DNA of 26,569 nucleotides, taken from assembly GCA_964383495.1 (NCBI GenBank), contig CAYLHG010000019.1, positions 1 to 26,569 of the forward strand. The letters run 5' to 3'. The notes below the pieces were generated by a model, which saw only the letters and a program-made list of their open reading frames with translations, had not been told where the DNA came from and did no database searches. Positions 23,377 through 26,569 of the stretch are shown here, piece by piece. Position 1 is the stretch's first letter; the number at the start of each line of letters is the position of its first letter. The translations under genes were made by a program, and so were the position numbers. The stretch comes from CAWKDC01 sp964383495. Its GTDB lineage: Bacteria > Pseudomonadota > Gammaproteobacteria > JABCZS01.

Positions 23377-23396
23377 GTGCAAGCGTATGCTTGCAC
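23377..23396 (+). terminator. Strong hairpin after the ABC-F gene, possible terminator
   Basis: GTGCAAGC (23377-23384) and GCTTGCAC (23389-23396) pair perfectly over 8 bp around a GTAT loop. A TTTTT run comes 10 nt later, so it is not a canonical intrinsic terminator but could end the ABC-F transcript or shape the leader of the next gene. Just upstream, GCCCAGACTTGATCCGGGC (23347-23365) is a second weak inverted repeat. Confidence 0.4.
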
Positions 23397-23440
23397 GAGA
23401 CGGAGTTTTTGAAATATTGCACATAGAAAGGAGAGTAAAC

Positions 23441-23764
23441 ATGGCAGATAATCAAATCGACAACGAACTCGAACTGGATGAATCAGAATCAAGTCCTGTA
23501 TTAGACGCGTTATCCGATATTGGCGATAGCATTGCAGATTTATTGCGAGAAAAAATTTCTCAAAATTCTTTAGTATCGGAAAAAGAACGTACACTTGCTT
23601 TTTCAAGCGTGTGCCAGATGCTCAGTTTAAATGCAATGGTGGATTTAGCGCAAGAAATTGAATGCGATCCTTTAGATATCGTAGATACCTGGACGAATTC
23701 ATTTTATGAAGTCTTAGGCGGCGAAGAAGATGGCGACGAAGATGAGGACGTAGCTGAAGAATGA
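23441..23764 (+). CDS. Small acidic protein of unknown function
   Basis: 107-aa protein I do not recognise, starting at ATG 23441 after AAGGAGAG; the open frame from 23387 lacks such a site. It begins and ends with strongly acidic stretches (NELELDESESS near 8-18, GGEEDGDEDEDVAEE at the end) around a helical middle (about 20-85) with DSIADLLREKISQNSL, SSVCQMLSLNAMVDLAQEI and DPLDIVDTW. There are no signal peptide or membrane segments. The stop overlaps the ATG of the Smr gene (ATGA), so the two are translationally coupled and probably act together. A nucleic-acid mimic or partner role is possible but unsupported. Confidence 0.75.
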   Translation: MADNQIDNELELDESESSPVLDALSDIGDSIADLLREKISQNSLVSEKERTLAFSSVCQMLSLNAMVDLAQEIECDPLDIVDTWTNSFYEVLGGEEDGDEDEDVAEE

Positions 23765-24309
23765 GTAAAGCGCCCAAGGCAGATGAGGAGGGCGCTTTAT
23801 TTCGTCAAGCCATGGAGGGGGTGAAGCCATTAGGTAAAGCTTCTAAGGCGCCTGATGACCATCGTTCCGCTACACAGCGGAAACGTTCTATTCCGGACGA
23901 TATGGCTATGAAGCGTACTCCGCGCCGCGCCTTTGCAGATCTTCCCAATGCCACGTTGGTCAGAGGGAGCAGTGCGGTTGAATTTTTTCATCGCAGTTTG
24001 CCCTACCGTGATCGCACGCGCTTAAAAAAAGGGCAAATACCGATTGACGCCAATCTTGATTTGCATGGTATGACATTAGAAGTTGCTCGTGAAGCTTTTT
24101 CTACTTTTTTGCAGCGAGCGCAGGCAAATGCATGGCGTTGTGTGCGTATTATCCACGGAAAAGGGGGAGCAGACACCCCGCCAGTATTAAAAAATGCAGT
24201 GATTCAGTGGTTGCCACAATCTCCTTGTGTATTAGCGTATTGTTCCGCGCGCGGGCAAGAGGGTGGGACAGGGGCATTGTACGTGCTGATCAGAGGGGAG
24301 AAGACCTAG
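23761..24309 (+). CDS. Smr-domain endonuclease-like protein (SmrA/YdaL-like)
   Basis: Protein with a C-terminal Smr domain, the small MutS-related fold with nucleic-acid endonuclease activity, implicated in rescue of collided ribosomes (SmrB) or DNA processing. The 182-aa sequence has the N-terminal EGALFRQAMEGVKPL (10-24) found in E. coli SmrA and SmrB, then a basic linker, LDLHGMT (99-105), IIHGKGG (130-136) and GGTGALYVLIRG (168-179). LDLHG and HGKG are the conserved Smr motifs. It resembles SmrA/YdaL more than SmrB at the C-terminal GGxGAxYV. ATG 23761 overlaps the acidic-protein stop. The 3' end overlaps the convergent coiled-coil gene by 20 nt. Confidence 0.88.
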   Translation: MSKAPKADEEGALFRQAMEGVKPLGKASKAPDDHRSATQRKRSIPDDMAMKRTPRRAFADLPNATLVRGSSAVEFFHRSLPYRDRTRLKKGQIPIDANLDLHGMTLEVAREAFSTFLQRAQANAWRCVRIIHGKGGADTPPVLKNAVIQWLPQSPCVLAYCSARGQEGGTGALYVLIRGEKT

Positions 24310-26569
24310 TTGCAGTATTATTTGTAGATTGCTCTGGATGTTTATTTTGAATATCCTTCTTGTGTTGCTCAATCCGCGCAATAAGAGCGGATGTCCTATC
24401 AGTAGCAGGCACAGTGAGCCTAGAAAAACTCAGTGATGTTAATTTGCTGGCAAACGTATTTTCTATCGTAGTTTTATTAGCGCCGACAGGTAAGTTATTT
24501 TGTTTTATGTGATCATATGCAGTTGTTCCATAATATGCATTAGGGGTATTTGCATATGATGTATTTAGTCCTTTTAAATAATCCAAAGCATCTTGAAGTT
24601 GTTTCATTTTAGAATCAGTTGTCATGATTCTGCTTCGAACTTGATCGTCACTTGGTTCGTCCCCATTTTGTTCTTTTGTAAGTGCTGCTTTTGCATTTGC
24701 TGTTTTATCTTTTATTTTTGATTCAATGAGTGCTTCGATTTCTATTAATAATTTAATTCTTTCTCTAAGTAATGCCTCATCTAGTGTTGGCGGTGTATAG
24801 TTTGGTTGCACTAGTGTAGAGGCAAATCCCGTCTCTTTATCACTCGACGAACTTCCACTGCGCGATGATGATGAAGAAGAACCCAATGAAGCTGTCGGAG
24901 AGGGCGGGGGCGTTAATTGGATATTAGGTGTTCTATTGATAGTGATTGGCCATTCTGGATGCTGTTTGTTAATAGTATTGTGAACATGCTGAAGCATATG
25001 CGCTGCTAATTCGGGGCCTTCGTCGGGAATAGCATATAAAGCATCATAAAATTCAGTAAACAATTTATTTTGTGTGTCTGCCTCATCGGAACCGTATGAT
25101 AATTTCTCATTATCGTCATATGATTTTTTCCGGGCATCACTCATGGCATTGCAAATCATTTCTATGTCATCTCTCGGATCTGGTAAAGAGTCATAGTCAT
25201 CTATTTCTTGTGAAATGGCATCAATTTTTTGGCTGATTTTATCGGCTTCTTCCGTTCCCTCTCTTAGTGTTGTTTCTAAAGTGTTGTGTTCATCTTCCAA
25301 ACTTTTAATTTTTGCTTTATTTGCTTCTTTTTCTTCAATAGTTTTTTGAATGGCTGTGATGGCCATTAAAGCAGCCGTGAGATTTTTTACTAAAACCTGG
25401 CTTTTTGAATCTTGTGTAAGATTTCGAATTTTTCCATTAATTCCGATTATGGATGCGTTTATCTTATCAGAAGTCATTTCTGTTGAAATTCCATACAATT
25501 TTTTTGTTTCCCCATCTAGAGGCTTAATTATTTCTGATATTTTTGCATCCTGATTTTCTTTAATTTTTTCAAGCCTTGCTATTTCTTCATCAAGCTTATC
25601 TAGCTGAGATTGAATTTTATCTATTTCTTCATCGTGTCTTTTCAAGGTGTCTGATAATACTTCGGAACTTGCTATTTTGGAATTAATAATTTTATCTTGA
25701 TCTTTAGTTTTATGATCGCTTAATAAAGAAGGAATTAAATCTTCTTGAATCATGGCAGTAGCTTCTTTTAAATAAAGTGTTGTAAACTCTTTTTTTTCTC
25801 CTTTACGTGTGAAAAAGCGTTTAGTCCCTTGGGTAAATTGCACTACTGTGCCGAGATCACGTGTCTTATCAGCAACTCTTTGCCCTAATGTTTGCGAAAA
25901 TTGATTTAATGTGAAAATACCATTTTCATGTATTGCCGTTTTCTTGGGTGAATTAAGTTTTGCATTGCTTAATATTCTAGTCATTTGAGGTGATGCTGGC
26001 ACAAGAATAAAATCCTCATCTTCTTCTGTGTCCCTATCTCTCGCTGAATCAAGTGTTGACGCATCTCCCAATTCGGCTTTTATATAAGGCTCTAATGAGG
26101 AAAGAGCAGATTCCATATATATTACATATTCTTTTTTAGTAGCGGCGGCTTCGCAGTGTTCTATTACCGTTTCTAATGCTGGTTTTCCTTTTTGTTCTAT
26201 GCTGTTGTCGGGGGGGATATTAAAAACTTTAGCCATATAGTCTTTATGTATAGTGCTGAATTTATTTTTTAGATGAAGAGTATTCGTTGCTTGATAGTGT
26301 TGAATCATAAAATCGATGGTTTTAATTAATGCGTCTGCATCTGTTTTATTTAACTTGGATCTAATAAGCTCTTTGAGCTTTTCCAAAGGTTCAGCATTTT
26401 CAAATGCTGATAGTATATTATTGCCATACGCTCCTGACATGCTACCCAGTGCTATAATTCTTTGCAAGCTCATCTCTTTAGTAATTTTATCTTGGTTGCA
26501 AACTAGGCTTAAAATGACAAGCATATGTATAGCCATAGTAGATTTTTCAATAGCTGATCCAAAATTAAA
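24290..26569 (-). CDS. Long coiled-coil protein, partial (5' end beyond window)
   Basis: I do not recognise the family. The frame is open to the window edge: the 11 codons before ATG 26536 continue it, and no ribosome site precedes that ATG, so the gene most likely starts to the right. Numbering from that ATG (748 aa): an acidic patch EEDEDFILVP (171-180), heptad coiled coils at about 295-340 and 395-450, a Pro/Ser-rich linker (TPPPSPTASLGSSSSSSRSG, 542-561) and a charged helical C-terminal part (580-735) ending TRSSPL. No signal peptide or clear transmembrane helix is seen in the visible part. Size, coiled coils, low-complexity linker and AT-rich composition resemble translocated effectors of intracellular bacteria; this is inference. 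It overlaps the Smr gene by 20 nt. Confidence 0.7.
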   Translation of the reverse strand, partial: FNFGSAIEKSTMAIHMLVILSLVCNQDKITKEMSLQRIIALGSMSGAYGNNILSAFENAEPLEKLKELIRSKLNKTDADALIKTIDFMIQHYQATNTLHLKNKFSTIHKDYMAKVFNIPPDNSIEQKGKPALETVIEHCEAAATKKEYVIYMESALSSLEPYIKAELGDASTLDSARDRDTEEDEDFILVPASPQMTRILSNAKLNSPKKTAIHENGIFTLNQFSQTLGQRVADKTRDLGTVVQFTQGTKRFFTRKGEKKEFTTLYLKEATAMIQEDLIPSLLSDHKTKDQDKIINSKIASSEVLSDTLKRHDEEIDKIQSQLDKLDEEIARLEKIKENQDAKISEIIKPLDGETKKLYGISTEMTSDKINASIIGINGKIRNLTQDSKSQVLVKNLTAALMAITAIQKTIEEKEANKAKIKSLEDEHNTLETTLREGTEEADKISQKIDAISQEIDDYDSLPDPRDDIEMICNAMSDARKKSYDDNEKLSYGSDEADTQNKLFTEFYDALYAIPDEGPELAAHMLQHVHNTINKQHPEWPITINRTPNIQLTPPPSPTASLGSSSSSSRSGSSSSDKETGFASTLVQPNYTPPTLDEALLRERIKLLIEIEALIESKIKDKTANAKAALTKEQNGDEPSDDQVRSRIMTTDSKMKQLQDALDYLKGLNTSYANTPNAYYGTTAYDHIKQNNLPVGANKTTIENTFASKLTSLSFSRLTVPATDRTSALIARIEQHKKDIQNKHPEQSTNNTATRSSPL

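Noticed and set aside
23004..23606. 200-codon minus-strand open frame
   Set aside because: It lies antisense to the conserved end of the ABC-F gene and the start of the acidic-protein gene, with no ribosome site and a Cys/His/Leu-rich sequence typical of a shadow frame.
1..26569. CRISPR arrays, insertion sequences, rRNA genes
   Set aside because: No regularly spaced repeats, transposase-like proteins, terminal inverted repeats or rRNA sequence were seen on reading through the window.

Overview
The window looks like part of a gammaproteobacterial chromosome, moderately AT-rich. A Legionellales-like, host-associated organism is my inference. The main support is the order gpmI-envC-ctpA diverging from rhodanese(yibN)-grxC-secB-gpsA, a layout known from Pseudomonas and, with a variant, from E. 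coli. An OxyR with cysteines at exactly 199 and 208 also fits. The host-association idea rests only on secreted lipase-like, metallopeptidase-like and long coiled-coil proteins, so the exact taxon is uncertain.

Layout. Bases 1-255 hold the terminator of a gene lying off the left edge and a REP-like palindrome. Next come a tRNA-dihydrouridine synthase and a secreted GDSL esterase (both minus), then a small exported four-cysteine helical protein (plus). Bases 3055-6607 carry a divergent four-gene cassette: short-chain dehydrogenase plus enolase-superfamily dehydratase (minus) against class II aldolase-like protein plus amidohydrolase-type lactonase (plus). Together they could form a non-phosphorylating sugar or sugar-acid route. 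A PEBP-family exported protein, a decayed gene tail, trxA and the divergent oxyR follow.

Bases 8626-15326 are the housekeeping block: ctpA, envC and gpmI on minus; yibN, grxC, secB and gpsA on plus. They link phosphoglycerate metabolism, cell-wall splitting, periplasmic proteolysis, redox chemistry, the export chaperone and phospholipid precursor supply. A tolC-like outer-membrane channel with an unusual Pro/Thr-rich tail is translationally coupled to pdxY (minus). It diverges from a tRNA-Arg(CCG) gene, which is followed by a cytochrome c5-type protein.

The right part holds a soluble M48-like HEXXH protein whose 3' end overlaps rep by 76 nt in antisense, then the divergent rep helicase and an ABC-F ATPase with a strong promoter placed so that its mRNA may be leaderless. 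A coupled pair follows (a small acidic protein and an Smr-domain protein). The last gene is a very long coiled-coil protein on minus that is still open at the right edge and is therefore partial. The most interesting items are the sugar cassette, the M48-like protein with its antisense overlap, the possible leaderless ABC-F gene and the effector-like coiled-coil protein.
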